Source: Hyaloperonospora brassicae (lineage: Eukaryota; Oomycota; Peronosporomycetes; Peronosporales; Peronosporaceae). From it: a DNA stretch of 64,000 bases. The stretch's first letter is position 1; each line of letters begins with the position of its first letter. The notes under the pieces were generated by a model. The model ran no database searches, was not told where the DNA came from, and was given only the letters and a program-made list of their open reading frames with translations. The stretch covers positions 124,001 to 188,000 of the forward strand of contig CANTFL010001192.1 in NCBI GenBank assembly GCA_947650285.1, read 5' to 3'. A program made the translations under genes and the position numbers. Shown piece by piece: positions 35,233-47,073 of this stretch.

Positions 35233-35299
35233 CCATCAAAAAATGGTCGGGGTCAGTAGGGGCGGAGCGCCCTACTGATCCAGCAAACTCAAGAGAATT

Positions 35300-36190
35300 T
35301 GCAAATCTCTTGACGAAAGTTGCTCCAGATACACAGTCGTTGTGTGTCTCTGCACCTGGTGATGACGTTTCGCTCATCACCTTGAAGTTGGAAGCGACAA
35401 ATGGTTTGTCGCTTCGTGCCCTAGTTGACTGTAGGGCGTCGAACAACTTTGTTCGACGCCAGTTACTAGAGGGTCGTAGGCTCAAGTTCGTTGAGCGCTA
35501 CATTCCCCTCACAAGGATGACGGTGCGCCTTGCAATAGGCGCATCGATTACCGTTAAGAAACGTGTAGTAGGAATCCACTACACGTTAGAAGACAAACAG
35601 TAAGATGATGACTTCATCGTACTAGATCTGGATGACAAATTTGATGTCATCCTGGGATAAACCTTGGCTCAGAAAATACAATCCAATGGTGAGCTGGCAG
35701 CATCGGGCCGTGAAGATACCTGCCGCTTGTTCATCAGATGGCCATCTGATGAACGTCATGGATCGTCCACAAGCGTGTGGATGTTCTGCGAGTGAGTGCG
35801 ATGGCCTCACTTGTGGTTAGGTCGTTAGCACGACTGCACAAGATCACAGTGTAGTTGATCACTACACTGTGGAGCAAGCTCCCGGCGGCTGTATAGAAGT
35901 ACAGGCGGCGCCAAAGGTCCACCACTCGAAGAAGCCGAGGTGACCGGGACATGGATGCATGCCTAGCGGGCAGCATCGTAGACAAAAGAAACCTGTTGCC
36001 TTCAAAGGGCAATATGGACATCCTATGTCGACTGGAGAGTCGACCGTAGAGGATCGGTTCCTGACTGTGGTTGCACAGCCACAGTCAGAAGACGTCGAGG
36101 GAATAAGTCCCCACGTACTTGAGGAAGTAATTCCTCAAAAGTCACTTGCTGAGGGATCAGGGCCTCAGCAGCATGTGAGAGCAAGTTTCT
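35300..36190 (+). pseudogene. Protease region and linker of copy Y
   Basis: Retropepsin-like sequence LRALVDCRASNNFVRRQLLE, where the usual D-S/T-G active site reads DCR. A stop follows at 35601-35603 (after LEDKQ), then WLRKYNPMVSWQHRAVK and a Cys-containing linker. Several further stops make it non-functional in this copy. Confidence 0.65.
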
Positions 36191-36207
36191 AGGAAGAAAC
36201 CAAGACG

Positions 36208-37515
36208 TTGAACTTCTTGGTCAATGACGGATCAAGCGTTGGGGCTTATACGCTTGGTATTATTGTGCCTCCGAAGTTAACTTCAGAGATAACTCAGTTG
36301 CCAACGCTAGAGCCGAAACGGTTTTTGCGTGATCTGCGTAGTGGCAAAGGCAAGCAGATCTGCATACTCGTCACAGAGGATGGGTATGTAGCCGATATTC
36401 GGTCGGCCACAGTATTTGCTGAGAGCGAACGGGTTCTCAGCAGCTCATCGATGGACGAAAGTGTCCTCGATGAGAAGACTCGGATTGAGCGATACGCGTC
36501 CCAATCCTGGGAGTCACTTCAGGCAAATCCTTTGTATAAGGATTTGATCGAATTCAGGGATGTGTTCCCTGAATCCGTACCGTGCGAGTTGCCTAAGGAC
36601 AAAGGCACTCGACACGAGATCGAGCTCAAAACGGGCTCGAAGTATTGTGTCATGAAGCAGTGGCCACTGCCTCGTGAACAAGTACTAGCGATCGACAAGT
36701 TCTTTGCCGATCGCTTAGCAGCGGGCCATGTGAGGGAATCAACATTCCCTCACAGCTCTCCGACCTTCTGTGTGCGAAAGGCCACAGGAGGGTGGCGGAT
36801 AGTGCACGCATTCAACAAATTGAATGCTGCAACGGTACCGGCTCAGACGCCGATACCGAGGAAGGACGTGATCGTAGATGGTATGTCAAAGAGTACCATC
36901 CTCTCGTCCATGGATCTGATGGATGGATTCTATCAGATCCTCATGCGTGAACGAAATATCCCGTTCACGGCAGTGATAAATACCAGCGGGATGCTGTGGG
37001 AGTGGCTAGTTATGCCACAGGGACTAATCAATGCCCCCGCAACATTCAACAGATGTGTCACAAATCTGTTGAGACTGGTGCGTGATTTTGCGCCGAGTTA
37101 CTTCGACGATGTGTTCGTCCATTGTCGGACTATGAACGGAAAGACGGACGTTGAAGTTGACAGAACTCACGTTCGTCAAGTCCTTAAACTTATGCGGAAG
37201 CGTAAGTTGTACGACAACCTCAAGAAGTGTATATTCGCGGCTAGAGAATACCACTTCTTGGGTGCATCGTGGGTAAACACGGCGTGTGCCCTGATCCCGA
37301 AAAGATCAAGGTGATCACCGACTGGCCCGTGCCAGTCGATGTCAAGGGACTTCGGAAAACCCTTGAGCCAGCGGCGCACTTGCGCAAGTACTCGCGCAAC
37401 TACGCCGAGATGACTGTTCATCTTTCTTGTTTACTCAAGAAAAATGTAAAATGGTCATGGAACGCTACGTGCCAGCGTTCCAATGAAGGTATCAAACAAA
37501 GCTTGATGCAATATC
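36208..37515 (+). pseudogene. pol: Reverse transcriptase part of pol, copy Y (3' end replaced)
   Basis: Open from 36208 to 37314, beginning in frame without a true ATG. RT blocks include CVRKATGGWRIVHAFNKLN, SSMDLMDGFYQI, PQGLINAPATFNR and the active-site YFDD near 37099. A frameshift at about 37255 (REYHFLGASW instead of SEIPLLGCIV) breaks it. Close similarity to the full-length copy ends near 37515, where the sequence becomes strongly diverged: this is the junction with the older element. Confidence 0.8.
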
Positions 37516-39715
37516 CTTAATGGAGATTGTAGATCAGGAAATACCATTTATGTGGTCCGTGACGCCAGCGCTTTTACGATCGGCTGTGCGTTGATGAAAT
37601 TTGATACAGATGGCGCAGAGCGCGTCGTCTGCTATCAATCGCGTCAGCTGCAAGCACCTGATCGTAATTACCCAATGCAGTAAAGGAACGCTTTGCGATG
37701 AAATGTTCACCGGCTTTTTTCCGTGTCTTTCTCTTCAGAGGTAAATCAGTCATCGTCTATAGGGACCATGCGTCATTACAAACGGCCGTATATAGTACCC
37801 ACCTCTCATATAGAATGGAAAAGTGGATGTCTTCTTTTGCGGAGTTTTCACTTCTTCATTGAGTCCAAACCAGGACGACGAAATGTCGTCGCTTATGCGC
37901 TCTCCCGTCGGCTCAATATCTAGCCTACTGCGCAGGTCAACAGTGAGACCAATTCCACTGTTGCGACGCTATCATTTAGTCTGCCGTCGTCGACAGAATT
38001 TGAGGACGCAAGAAAGGCATAAGTAGAAGACAGGGATCTCCTACGTATGATGAATCGCCTCGTGAAATTATCCCGGAAATATTTACAATATTTGTTGTCA
38101 GCGTACCGTATCGGTACACAACACGCAACTGGTTGCTGAATCATACAACCGTTGTTGGCTACAGGCATCGTGTAGCGGTTTAAAATCATAATGATTTGAG
38201 CATGCGCATCATGTATGATTGTAACGATGCCTCATCAAGTGAGAAATGTGGTAGAGGAAATGCTTACCTTACGGAATGTCGTGACTTTAACTGCCTCCTC
38301 CAGTATCCGTTGTGCACAATTACGTACACGCTTGCAAAGTGTGTCAACGAGTGAGTTCAAGTCCTTTATTCTGTGCACCTCAACAGCCTCTGTATGTTCT
38401 AGCAAAGAACTATGGGTTCTTTTATTGACTTCTTCTTCTGGTTTCCCAAGGACAATCAAAAAATTAGTGGCATTCTTTTGTTTGTGAATCAATTCAGCAA
38501 GATGGTGCATATTGCTGAAGCCCCCGAATATGTCGCGTCACAGATCTCCACCCATGTATTTATTGACACGGTATTTCGAATTTACGAGCTACCCCGTAAA
38601 CTCGTCTTACACCCTTAAATTCCGTTCACGGCGGAATTCTGGCAGTCTGTGTTCCGACTACTTAGAATACATATAAAAATGTCAATATTTGGCCATACGG
38701 AAACAGACTGTTTGAAGAAACGTGCCAGTGGTATCCTCGGAGATATACTTCGAAAATACGTCTCTCTCTTACATGTTTAAGTGAACTTTTGCCGATAGTC
38801 AAATTCTTCATCAACAGTTCCGCTCGTGCGTCCACAACGCATACATCTTTCTTCCTGAATGATTTATGCCGTTCACGTATTGACGCTCTTTAAGTGCGTG
38901 ACTTTCGCTCATGAAACAAATTGTCAGATGTTGCTCATGAAGTGTCGACGCTTACGTCATCACGTACAATGGCGATGTCGACGAGGTCGACAACGATGCA
39001 GATACAATTTCAGCAATAACGACTATGTCTCAATGAATAACTAATGATGACGATGCTACTTTTTATCATCGCTAATGATGCTACAAGCGAGGATGGTGAC
39101 ACCATCAGAAGAAGCGATAGAAATCTTAGACGTGCGCATTAAGCATACTGATGCAAAAATCGACATAGTCAGCATGAGAAAATACTGCATCCCGGAAACC
39201 AGTGGTTTGTTTTGTGCAGTACGCCATCTCCAGCGTGGTGAACCGACAGAAATGTAACGCTGATAAGTATTGAAGATCAAACGCTCGTTCATCTACAGTT
39301 AATGAATGAGCACTACTGTCTACAGTAGTTCTGTCTATATATGTAGTTAGCAATGTCGTCAGTAGTAAAGTAATACCGCAATATATCGGCTCATTTTATG
39401 TACTGCATCTCTATGGTACTGCATACACGATAACGTTGCCTCGTTGTATGCAAATACATCCTACATCCTATGTTGACTGTCTCCGCCCGTATCATCAGTA
39501 CGTGGCGTTTCCCGATAACGGAAACAGTCAGCACGCTCAAGAAACCTCAACAGTTTCATGTGTTCGTAAAATGAACTCTCAAGTTGGTTTTTCATCGACG
39601 CACTTTCACATCGAGATGCTTCTAGTACACAGCGCAAGCGACGATCTCCCCCTTTTGTACTTCAACTCGAATAACGCAGACTGCGCTCTCTCATTCTCAC
39701 TATCGGTACGGTAGC
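37516..39715 (+). pseudogene. Diverged RNase H-integrase-chromodomain linker of an older copy (O)
   Basis: Homology to the young pol continues in the same order but with many substitutions and stops. RNase H: GDASAFTIGCALMKFD-like sequence near 37560-37600. Integrase: FFFWFPKDNQKISGILLFVN at about 38430-38490 and FIDTVFRIYELPRKLV. Linker: PTSYVDCLRPYHQYVAF at about 39460. It is an old, inactive half-element joined to the young 5' half. Confidence 0.7.
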
Positions 39716-39899
39716 TTTGCATCGTCTCCGATAACTCACGTCGACACTTGCTGTCGTGATCTAGATGATCCTGTAAACAGCAGAGGAAGCACTTGTGGCT
39801 ATCGACCGTCTCCTTCACGTCCGACATTTGAGTCGGACCTGGTCTTCCCGCATCCGTTACATCCGTTATTGACTCGCATGGTGATCAACACTTTCACGT

Positions 39900-41040
39900 A
39901 TTGTGTATCTTAATCCAATACGAATTTAATTGGCGGAGAACGAGCCACCTCGTTTTCTAACGGGGGTACCCTCTCTCGCACAACATCTAGTTGCCTCGTT
40001 CCCAACTGTTTACGGATATTGCAAGCCTGGTCGATCAGTCCAACCAGGCTTTTCCGATAAATTAAACGTCCGATGCAAAAAATACGCGCCAGTGCACTGA
40101 TACACATACTTCAAATTAGCGATCGCGTCGCGCATCTCTGCTGAGCTGTGAGCTGTGAGCCTTCACCCCGGGAGAACTAAGGTAAATGCTTCTTCTTTGG
40201 TACGCTATGAGCTTTCTTTAAAACTCGTACATGGTCACGACACGTAAGGCAAGAAATACATGCCTCATGATACAACCGAGGCAAACTAAATCGTGCACCG
40301 GTTGGAGTCCTATTATCAATCTTATTCCGCGCCATCAAATTTTTGCAGCCATGTTTCGCGCTCTGTGTCGTATTCATTGCGGATGAAGGCGTTTCAATCA
40401 GCAAACATCAAATTTTATGTCACGATTGTGGTTTCCGCTGTACCAATGATGCTAAAACCATCAAAACAGATTTTTGTTTAGTGCAAAGTTGCTCGCGCTG
40501 ACTTCAATGCCTGTAAGGCTTGAATCATCGTATGAGGGTAGTTGATGGTAATATTTATCTCATCAGACAACCTGTTAAATATCCGTTCTAGCATACCACG
40601 GCTTGTTATCGGGGGCTCGCTGTACGGCTGGAGTCTCCGGCGTGGAACTAATAGAGAGTGTGGTTTCACAAACTTTAAAAAAAATGGACCGAGCGATATT
40701 CGAAATCATGCGACTGAGAGTGCGCAGGGTCAGGTGAAGATAATGGGCAATTTCGATGATCATTCGACCCATTTAGAATATGACGTTACTCATGACTCAT
40801 CTAGTTTGGTCAAACCTTCTCGCTCAAAGGCTTCGAAATAACTGCCACAGGTAATCTGCGCGGCGTAGCGATCTTTGCCAAGTCGAAATACCATCCGACT
40901 CTCCAGAGTAGATGAGCCCCACATCGGAACCATTATCTGCATGTGGTTCGGTACCACGTGCACCCGCAGCTACATATTCTGATGGTAAAGACAAAGCTTC
41001 AGACGAAGAATCGTCTGCCGCGTTAGCGTAAGCGGTTGAC
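39900..41040 (-). pseudogene. Remnant of the antisense gene in the older copy (O)
   Basis: Reads opposite to the O pol remnant. Recognisable pieces correspond to the antisense ORF of the young copies. One is AEMRDAIANL followed by KYVYQ near 40130-40100. Another, at about 40995-40940, is the stretch equivalent to the Ser/Ala-rich N-terminus (SSADDSSS-like). Many stops. Its presence in a diverged copy shows that the antisense gene is an old part of the family. Confidence 0.55.
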
Positions 41041-41196
41041 TTCTTAGCGGCTTTTGCTGAGCCTCGTAAGGCTTGTTAGCCTTCGATGCGAGGTCATAAT
41101 GAGTAGATCTGACCCAACAAGTGTTCTTTTTTAAATAATTCCAACAGGGGACCCTTAATCGACTTTGTCACTAGTGTAAAGATCAATTAAAGGGGG

Positions 41197-41544
41197 TATA
41201 AGGGGGTGAGTCTGTTACATTATATCATATTATGACAAAATAATAATACAAAATAATAAGTCTCACGTTCTCACTATAATACCACTAAGTCCAGTGATAT
41301 TGTTGCAGTGACCATCAGGGTCTACTCATTGGTTGATATATCAATATATCAACCCAAAAATCGCTGCTATACGCGATCAATGGTTGGTTAGTAGACGTCT
41401 CCATATATGCTTTTGACAATCATATCGTTATGACAAGACCAACAAGATTATACAGTTTTAGGACGAATTGTATCAATACAATTTTCCTTTTTTACTAAGT
41501 CTAGTCGTTCAGCGCTAAGCCTTGCTTTAAAAGTCGTACTGTGT
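41197..41544 (+). repeat. 3' LTR of the older copy (O), truncated by insertion of copy Y
   Basis: Begins TATAAGGGGGTGAG after a polypurine tract (AAAGGGGG, 41190-41196). It follows the order of the young LTR, for example GTTGATATATC...GATATATCAACC... and TGGTTAGTAGACGTC, at clearly lower identity. It ends abruptly at the TACAC duplication (GTGTA here, 41540-41544) of copy Y. Confidence 0.72.
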
Positions 41545-41936
41545 ATGTATCGGGGCACACCCTTGCGTGAACTTAACGCAAGGTCTTGGGTGCCCCGACA
41601 GACGTACACGAGGCAAACGAGGAAGCGTAGATAAGGTAAAAGTAGAACTCTTATATTAATTTAATTAAGTCGTTTATCCACTGTCTCTCTGTTTGACTTA
41701 ACTTAATTATGCTAATCTGGATGAATGTATGGCGACGTCTACTCACCACTCATTGCGCGCGTCTTGCGGCGATTGGTGGGTTGATATCATCAAGATATCA
41801 ACTAATGAACAGATTCTTTGGTCGCTTCACCAATATCACCGCTTCGATGATATTGTTAAGAGAATATTCAACTTCATATTCTTTTTTGTCACTTTAAGAA
41901 AAGTGACACTTCCATGTAACGGGCTCCACCGTTACA
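41545..41936 (-). repeat. 3' LTR of copy Y, now inverted
   Basis: Reverse complement of the 33669 LTR, with which it shares variants that the full-length copy lacks (the CGACAGACGTACACGAGG stretch). The outer end reads CCCCGATACA, then TACAC (inverted), identical to the duplication beside the 33669 LTR. On the inner side is the polypurine tract (plus strand TCCCCCCCCTTTAG, 41937-41950). Confidence 0.88.
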
Positions 41937-42063
41937 TCCCCCCCCTTTAGTCATAGCCACCGTGTGACTATCGAAAATATGGAGGCCACCCATTGGGCAC
42001 CATGGGGACAGGGAGCACTTGTGTCCGTTCCATTCACTTTCCACCCGACCTCGCATAGTTAAC

Positions 42064-43029
42064 ATGTCTATGCGGGGCGACCTAAGACACGCACAGCCCG
42101 CTGCTGTGCCAGCCTCTGCGGCGGACGATTCTTCGTCTGCTGCTCGTTATCCGCCTGCAGCACCAGGTGCTGCAGGTGCACGCGGTATCGCACCGCGTGC
42201 GCATGATGACCCCGACATTGAGGTCATCTACTCTGGCGAGTCAGACGTGTCTGACTCGGGCAATGCTGCAGAGGCGTCTCGCTCACCGGCGACGCCTCAG
42301 TGTTCGCCAAGGCCACTGCCGAACGAACGGACTCGTGAGTTGCAACACAGTCTATTCGGCAGTGATGACGAATCTGATGATGAGTATGTTTGCTCATTAC
42401 CGAAGTCAGCTCGTGCTCCTTCGCACGAGCGACCTGACGATGGTGCAATCCATCGTCATTCTGACAACCGTAGTACCGACAAAGGTACCACCGTGAAGCG
42501 TGATGAGGTGAAGCCGTGGCGTTTGCCCGAACGGCTCATCAATGGCTTGTCTCACGAGACAAGCCAACACCATCGAATACCCTTATTCGATGCGACTGAG
42601 CTTCACGGCTTGAGTTCCAGCGCGAAGAACTTTCGCGCTGAAGAAGATTTTTATCTCGATGTCTTTCTTAGACATCGATGGTACAACAGCAACTAAAAGC
42701 TTGACAAAACATCGCTTTTGGCTGCGTGGAACGCGTTCGTCCAAAACGTAAAGAATTTTGGACGAGAAGGGTGGCTCAAGAAACTTGAGGCAACACGCCT
42801 CAGGTTCGAAATGCGAATACCAACCGGTGCAAGGTACCGGTTGCACTGTTTGTCGAGTGAGGCAGACATTCCTTGCCTCACATGGGGAGACCCTTGTGCG
42901 AGTTGTGTTGACAACTCGCAGCGTGCATCTAGGGATGTGTACTCCCCAAATTCGCCCTGGGGAAGGGCACACATCTCGGCTGAGATGCGTGACGCGATTG
43001 CAAACTTGCAATCCGTCTACAAGCGTTAA
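42064..43029 (+). pseudogene. Antisense ORF 1 of copy Y (one nonsense codon)
   Basis: Runs opposite to Y gag-pol, starting 130 bp inside the 3' LTR. The protein begins MSMRGDLRHAQPAAVPASAA, with a Pro/Ala/Ser-rich acidic N-terminus (VIYSGESDVSDSG, FGSDDESDDEYVC). A folded-looking part follows (FRAEEDFYLDVFLRHRWYNS, AAWNAFVQNVKNFGREGWLK) and a Cys cluster (HCLSSEADIPCLTW, CASC). A CAA-to-TAA change at 42694-42696 interrupts it; the copy at 58180-59145 is open there. No known domain was recognised. Confidence 0.7.
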
Positions 43030-43107
43030 AAGTGCGTGTTTACCGATGGGCCACAGGACGCATCGGATGGGTCTCGTCATACTGGCGGACGAGACCTTGA
43101 ACATCCA

Positions 43108-44751
43108 TCAACAGCTGAGAGCGGGGCTCCAGCTGTTCCAAGAGGGTGGATACCCCCGCCACTGGACGAGGTGGCTCGTCCTTGATCCTGAATCGTCACG
43201 GTGATTCAAGATACGCTCCACTAGAAAGCGTTGCTCACCGTGAGCATCCACCAAAGGATGTGGTGGAGGAGGAAAGACCTCCTCCAGATGATTCGGCTCA
43301 CCATCTCGACCCTTACGAGATGGATCGCGCAATCGATGAATTGCGCGATGACTTGAAGCACGAGTGCGACCGGCGCTACGCTTTGACTGATACCTGGCAA
43401 AAGAACCGCAAGGAACACGAGACGGAGCATGCTAAGCACTGCGCTGAGTATGCGGTCTCGCAGCTGCAGGTCGAGCGCGACGTCCGCTCCCTCGTTGGCG
43501 AGCTGGCGACAGCTCGCGGAGAGATCTCTCGTTTCAGTTCTGAGGTCTCTCATCTACGCGACCAGACAGATCGTCTGGAGCGCGAACGCAAGAACCTGAA
43601 GGATGTTCTTGAACGTGGGGGCTATCTTCATCTGAATAAGAAGGCTCGTACTGACAATACGGCCTGAGCCTCCCCACGTTAAACGTAGGATACGTGCGCA
43701 TCCTACGTGGCAACTAGAGTGTGTATGCATTGCCCTTGCGATGCAACACTCGAAATGGCCCAATGTACTTCGGCAGTAGTTTACTACTGCCGACACTAGT
43801 GACTGCGTGTCCAGGTAAGTTTACCGTTGACAGTAGTACTAGGTCATTAAGATTAAATGAAAGAACATTTGCTCTTCCATTCTTGTCTGCGTTCCGTTTC
43901 TGAAGGTCCACCGCATTTGCGATGGAGTCTTGAACGAAGCGGACTACCGCTTCTCGAGTCAGCAGGAAGTTCTCTGCTGACTCTTTTTTTGTCTTTCAGT
44001 GCACTTCGTGCGCACTGCTAAGAGATTGTTCTCTTCTTCGGCGAGGTTGTCTTCTTCCTCGCTGGCATAATCGTTGACGATGCTGAATATACCAGCATCG
44101 TCATCATCATCCGAGTCAGTAATAGCGTCGCCGCTATTACTGAGGTGATCTTCTTCATCGATGTCGACTTGATCGACATCAGCATCATACGTGACGACGT
44201 TAGCGTCGACACGTGATGAGCAAGAGCCAAGACGGTTTTTGCTAGATCGAGTCCCTCCCCCCTTATCCAAGAGTCACACTCTAGAAGGGTGGGCACACGT
44301 GGATGGCGTAGACCATTCACGTAAAACGGTGTGTGCTGTGTGGAAGCATGCACCGAATTATTGATGGCGAATTCCACCATGGGTAGGAATTCGCTCCAAC
44401 TCGAAACGAGTGGACATATCCTCGAAGGATCTCTTCGAGGACACGGTTCGCACGTTCCGTCTGACCATCTGTTTCGGAATGGTCAGAAGTGGACATCGTC
44501 AATCGTGTTCCCAATGTGCGGAACACGGTTTGCCAAAATTCCGCCGTGAACCGAGGGTCACGGTCGGATACGAGTTCACGGGGTAACCCGTGGAGTCTAA
44601 AGACCGTGTCTAGAAAGACACGAGAACAACCTTGAGCCTTGATCGACTCAGGGACTGCAGCAAGATGCACCATCTTGCTGAACCGGTTAACAAACACAAG
44701 AATACCATTATTCTTGTGAGTGTATTCGGGAAAACCGAAGACGAAGTCCAT
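43108..44751 (-). pseudogene. Integrase end, acidic linker and chromodomain of copy Y
   Basis: Integrase catalytic region MDFVFGFPEYTHKNNGILVF, SDRDPRFTAEFWQTVF and ETDGQTERANRVLEEIL, then a frame change at the GAATTCC palindrome (about 44370-44395) that is identical in the full-length copy. An acidic stretch (44270-43959, rich in Asp/Glu) and the GPFRVLHRKGNAYTL piece follow. The end is a chromodomain, QRFLVERILNHRDD...YLVQWRGYPP, near 43260-43130. The domains are present but the reading frame is broken in several places. Confidence 0.72.
43146..43667 (+). CDS. Antisense ORF 2 of copy Y, coiled-coil protein
   Basis: 173 residues, or 158 from the inner conserved start MILNR-equivalent. After a Pro/Glu-rich N-terminus (EEERPPPDDS) comes a long heptad-rich helix from ELRDDLKHECDRRYALTD to DQTDRLERERKNLKDVLERG, then a basic end (KKARTDN). 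It is probably the C-terminal part of the same antisense gene as ORF 1; a short intron or frameshift lies between 43030 and 43190. The opposite strand encodes the chromodomain tail of pol. Confidence 0.62.
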   Translation: MDTPATGRGGSSLILNRHGDSRYAPLESVAHREHPPKDVVEEERPPPDDSAHHLDPYEMDRAIDELRDDLKHECDRRYALTDTWQKNRKEHETEHAKHCAEYAVSQLQVERDVRSLVGELATARGEISRFSSEVSHLRDQTDRLERERKNLKDVLERGGYLHLNKKARTDNTA

Positions 44752-44766
44752 TGAAACGGACTACCA

Positions 44767-46983
44767 TCACTCTGCCATAACAGGCAGAGGCTGCAATGGC
44801 GCACGGGATGAAGGACTAGGCTTCGCCCGTTGACAAACCTCGCAAGCACGTATGTACTTGCGAACAAACTGATACTGGCGTGGCCAGTAAAAGTCACGAC
44901 TTACCGTGAGGTAAGTCTTTTCTCTCCCACGATGACCACCTGTTGGGGCATCGTAACACTCGTACGTGATGCGTAAACGCAGATCATGATGAGCGGGTAC
45001 GACGACACGAGGCGTGTCGTCGGCAACAGCTGTATAGTACAGCAATCCGTTGCGTGTACTGTACCGATCCGATGAGGATCGGTACAAAGCCGGTAAATCA
45101 TTAAATGATTTACTTGATGGATTCAACAGATGATCCATTAATCGCAGAAGATCCTTATCTTCTGCGGATCCCTGTCGTACGTCGTCAAGTAAACTTGACG
45201 ACGGGACACTGACTGATAGTGTCGCAACAGTGGGCTTATCCTCACTGTTGGATTGTGCGTCCGGCTCGAAATCGGGCCGGCGCGAAAGCGCATCAGCGAC
45301 GACATTGAGTCGTCCTGGTTTATACTCCACGGAGAAGTTATACTCCGCGAAGAAAGACATCCACCTCGCCATCCTTTGCGAAAGGTGTGGGCTGTTTACG
45401 GCCGTGCGTAATGACGCATGGTCCGTATCGACAACAAACGGTCTATCTCCCAAGAGATGAACACGAAACTTAGCCAGTTCGTACTTCATGGCAAGGAGTT
45501 CCTTGTCATGCTCTGGGTAATTACGCTCAGCTGCTTGCAGCTGACGCGACTGATAACAGATGACGCGCTCCGCGCCATCTGCATCGAACTTCATTAACGC
45601 ACAGCCGATTGCAAAATCGCTGGCGTCACAGACCACATGAAATGGTCTGTCCTGATCTGCAATCGCCAAGATCGGCGATTGCATCAAGCTTCGCTTGATA
45701 CCTTCATTGGAACGCTGGCACGTAGCGTTCCATGACCATTTTACATTTTTTTTGAGTAAACAAGAAAGATGAACAGTCATCTCGGCGTAGTTGCGCGAGT
45801 ACTTGTGCAAGTACGCCGCTAGGCCAAGGAACTTCCTTAGTCCCATGACATCGACTGGCACTGGCCAGTCGGTGATCGCCTTGATCTTTTCGGGATCAGG
45901 GCGTACGCCGTGTTTACCCACGATGCACCCAAGAAGTGGTATTTCGCTAGCCGCGAATATACACTTCTTGAGGTTGTCGTACAACTTACGCTTCCGCATA
46001 AGTTGAAGGACTTGACGAACGTGAGTTCTGTCAACTTCAACGTCCGTCTTTCCGTCCATAGTCCGACAATGGACGAACACATCGTCGAAGTAACTCGGCG
46101 CAAAATCACGCACCAGTCTCAACAGATTTGTGACACATCTGTTGAATGTTGCAGGGGCATTGATTAGTCCCTGTGGCATAACTAGCCACTCCCACAGCAT
46201 CCCGCTGGTATTTATCACTGCCGTGAACGGGATATTTCGTTCACGCATGAGGATCTGATAGAATCCATCCATCAGAACCATGGACGAAAAGAGGGTGCTC
46301 TTTGATATACCATCTATGATGACGTCCTTCCTCGATATCGGCGTCTGAGCCGGTACCGTTGCAGCATTCAATTTGTTGAATGCGTGCACTATCCGCCACC
46401 CTCCTGTGGCCTTTCGCACACAGAAGGTCGGAGAGCTGTGAGGGAATGTTGATTCCCTCACATGGCCCGCTGCTAAGCGATCGGCAAAGAACTTGTCGAT
46501 CGCTAGTACTTGTTCACGAGGCAGTGGCCACTGCTTCATGACACAATACTTCGAGCCCGTTTTGAGCTCGATCTCGTGTCGAGTGCCTTTGTCCTTAGGC
46601 AACTCGCACGGTACGGATTCAGGGAACACATCCCTGAATTCGATCAAATCCTTATACAAAGGATTTGCCTGAAGTGACTCCCAGGATTGGGACGCGTATC
46701 GCTCAATCCGAGTCTTCTCATCGAGGACACTTTCGTCCATCGATGAGCTGCTGAGAACCCGTTCGCTCTCAGCAAATACTGTGGCCGACCGAATATCGGC
46801 TACATACCCATCCTCTGTGACGAGTATGCAGATCTGCTTGCCTTTGCCACTACGCAGATCACGCAAGAACCGTTTTGATTCTAGATTTGGCAATTGAGTT
46901 ATCTCCGAAGTTAACTTCGGAGGCACAATAATACCAAGCGTATAAGCCCCAACGCTTGATCCGTCATTGACCAAGAAGTTCAA
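44767..46983 (-). CDS. pol: Pol (RT, RNase H, start of integrase) of copy Y
   Basis: 738-codon open frame starting without an ATG (TTG context MNFLVNDGSS in all copies). RT with YFDD, RNase H with VVCDASDFAIGCALM and DTDHASLRTAV, then the HHCC zinc-binding part of integrase (GHRGREKTYL, CEVCQ). It ends at TGA and TAG codons where the full-length copy reads ECWQS, so this copy cannot make complete integrase. It is the inverted partner of 34640-37515. Confidence 0.85.
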   Translation of the reverse strand: MNFLVNDGSSVGAYTLGIIVPPKLTSEITQLPNLESKRFLRDLRSGKGKQICILVTEDGYVADIRSATVFAESERVLSSSSMDESVLDEKTRIERYASQSWESLQANPLYKDLIEFRDVFPESVPCELPKDKGTRHEIELKTGSKYCVMKQWPLPREQVLAIDKFFADRLAAGHVRESTFPHSSPTFCVRKATGGWRIVHAFNKLNAATVPAQTPISRKDVIIDGISKSTLFSSMVLMDGFYQILMRERNIPFTAVINTSGMLWEWLVMPQGLINAPATFNRCVTNLLRLVRDFAPSYFDDVFVHCRTMDGKTDVEVDRTHVRQVLQLMRKRKLYDNLKKCIFAASEIPLLGCIVGKHGVRPDPEKIKAITDWPVPVDVMGLRKFLGLAAYLHKYSRNYAEMTVHLSCLLKKNVKWSWNATCQRSNEGIKRSLMQSPILAIADQDRPFHVVCDASDFAIGCALMKFDADGAERVICYQSRQLQAAERNYPEHDKELLAMKYELAKFRVHLLGDRPFVVDTDHASLRTAVNSPHLSQRMARWMSFFAEYNFSVEYKPGRLNVVADALSRRPDFEPDAQSNSEDKPTVATLSVSVPSSSLLDDVRQGSAEDKDLLRLMDHLLNPSSKSFNDLPALYRSSSDRYSTRNGLLYYTAVADDTPRVVVPAHHDLRLRITYECYDAPTGGHRGREKTYLTVSRDFYWPRQYQFVRKYIRACEVCQRAKPSPSSRAPLQPLPVMAE

Positions 46984-47073
46984 CGTCTTGGTTTCTTCCT
47001 AGGAACTTGCTCTCACATGCTGCTGAGGGATTGTCCACTCAGCTTGTTGAGATCCAAATTTCTCAGACAGTAA

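Noticed and set aside
42064..43667. Host gene between two transposon copies
   Set aside because: The same sequence is present inside the full-length element (57542-59145) and as a remnant in the old copy, so it belongs to the retrotransposon.
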